A stretch of DNA of 48,469 nucleotides from AG-12 sp027319585 (GTDB lineage Bacteria; Chloroflexota; Dormibacteria; Aeolococcales; Bog-877). The DNA lies in NCBI GenBank assembly GCA_027319585.1, contig DAHVMY010000010.1:1-48469 (forward strand), read 5' to 3'. The notes beneath the pieces were generated by a model, which had not been told where the DNA came from, searched no databases, and saw only the letters and a program-made list of their open reading frames with translations. Positions 47,809-48,469 of this stretch are shown piece by piece. Position numbers and translations under genes: made by a program. The stretch's first letter is position 1, and the number at the start of each line of letters is the position of its first letter.

Positions 47809-48469
47809 CTACGGAGGGGCCTGGGGCGTCGGCGAGATCGTGTAGTTCCACTCTCCGTGGAAGGGGTGGGGCGAGACGGGAAGGCCGGCGAAGTCTGCGT
47901 CGCTGATACGCACCCCAGACGGGTAGTTCCCCGTGTCGAGCGCCGCCTTCACTTGCAGGCCGCTGCGAGTGGTGGTCGCACCGATCAGTTCAACGATGAC
48001 TTCGTGGCTGACCAGGGGCTGTCCTCGCCAGTTGCTGCTGATGTGGGAGAAGAGCCGATGCTCAATCTTGTTCCACTTGCTGGTTCCTGGCGGGAAATGT
48101 CCGACCGTGATGGTGAGTCCGAACTCCCGTGCGAGCTTCGCCAGTTCCCATTTCCAAAGCCGCAGCCTATAGCCGTTGCTGCCGCCGCCATCCGCACAGA
48201 TCTGCAACTCTTGGGCTGCGGGATAGGCCGCCTGTCCCACCTGTTGCCACCACCGGCGAATGCTTTCCACGGCAAATGTACCGGTGTCATGGTCCGTACC
48301 CACATTGACCCAGCCGCTGTCCGCAGCCAGGTCATAGACCCCGTACGGAATCGCCATTCCCAGTCCTGGATCCATGAAGTCATGGACGTTTACCCGCTCC
48401 GGCTCGCCGTGGCGGCGCCACTGGCGACCTGCGTTCTTGAAGGGACCGACCAACTCCTTCTTCTTGGTG
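47809..48469 (-). mobile_element. ISAzo13-type DDE transposase, C-terminal part (cut by window edge)
   Basis: The reading frame is open to the right edge, so the N-terminus lies outside. 220 codons are visible, containing YDLAADSGWVNVGTDHDTGT, the second catalytic Asp in CADGGGSNGYRLRLWKWEL and the catalytic Glu in PPGTSKWNKIEHRLFSHI, which identify the ISAzo13 (Rhodopirellula-type) family. GC content is clearly lower (about 58-60%) than in the rest of the window, consistent with recent arrival. The visible part has no frameshift. Terminal inverted repeats could not be defined with one end missing. Confidence 0.85.

Noticed and set aside
1..48469. CRISPR arrays.
   Set aside because: No regularly spaced direct repeats of 20-40 bases and no cas genes were seen; the only tandem repeat is the PBP tail at 44574-44640.

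Overview
The window is very GC-rich (about 70% by eye), densely coded, and mixes ATG, GTG and TTG starts. Several genes have a TANNNT -10 box 6-7 bases before the start codon, which predicts leaderless mRNAs. The secretion genes lack any outer-membrane core component, which suggests a single-membrane cell. Together this fits a high-GC soil-type lineage such as Actinomycetota, Chloroflexota or Dormibacterota; the sequence alone does not decide which. No tRNA, rRNA or CRISPR array was seen.

Layout. 1-3140: the start of ispH (isoprenoid synthesis), a SpoIIM-like membrane protein, an RDD-family membrane protein and two small proteins of unknown role. 3139-19763: an amine or amide catabolism region. 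On the minus strand lie an FAD-dependent amine oxidase, a peptide-type ABC transporter (binding protein and two permeases, no ATPase), an amidohydrolase and an aldehyde dehydrogenase. Divergent from them on the plus strand are a class-III aminotransferase of the glutamate-semialdehyde type, a PucR-type regulator, a GabT-like transaminase, a PatD-like aminobutyraldehyde dehydrogenase and a second FAD oxidase. The set reads as uptake and stepwise oxidation of a polyamine-like or omega-amino compound through GABA and succinate semialdehyde.

19885-33362: a long minus-strand block. It contains a first type IV secretion (T4SS) module (VirB6-, VirB2-, VirB4- and VirB3/PrgI-like) mixed with housekeeping genes (dtd, folB, a MenC/N-acylamino acid racemase coupled to an M20 peptidase, hemE), several unknown proteins and two peptidoglycan hydrolases. 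33401-34921: a UbiA-family prenyltransferase and a membrane protein. 34947-43852: a second minus-strand block with an MFS transporter and a second T4SS module (CHAP hydrolase, VirB4, VirB3, VirB6, VirB2, VirD4). 44003-47404: a single-domain receiver protein, a class A penicillin-binding protein with an unusual structured 5' leader, and a TcpC/VirB8-like membrane-anchored protein. 47405-48469: an AT-richer tail with a gene fragment and an incomplete ISAzo13-type insertion sequence.

The most interesting themes are three. First, there are two paralogous, relaxase-less T4SS modules embedded among chromosomal genes. Second, in four gene pairs the TAG stop codon of one gene is also the first half of the -10 box of the next, leaderless gene. 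Third, a probable attenuation leader (small leaderless ORF followed by a terminator-like hairpin) precedes the aminotransferase at 12301.
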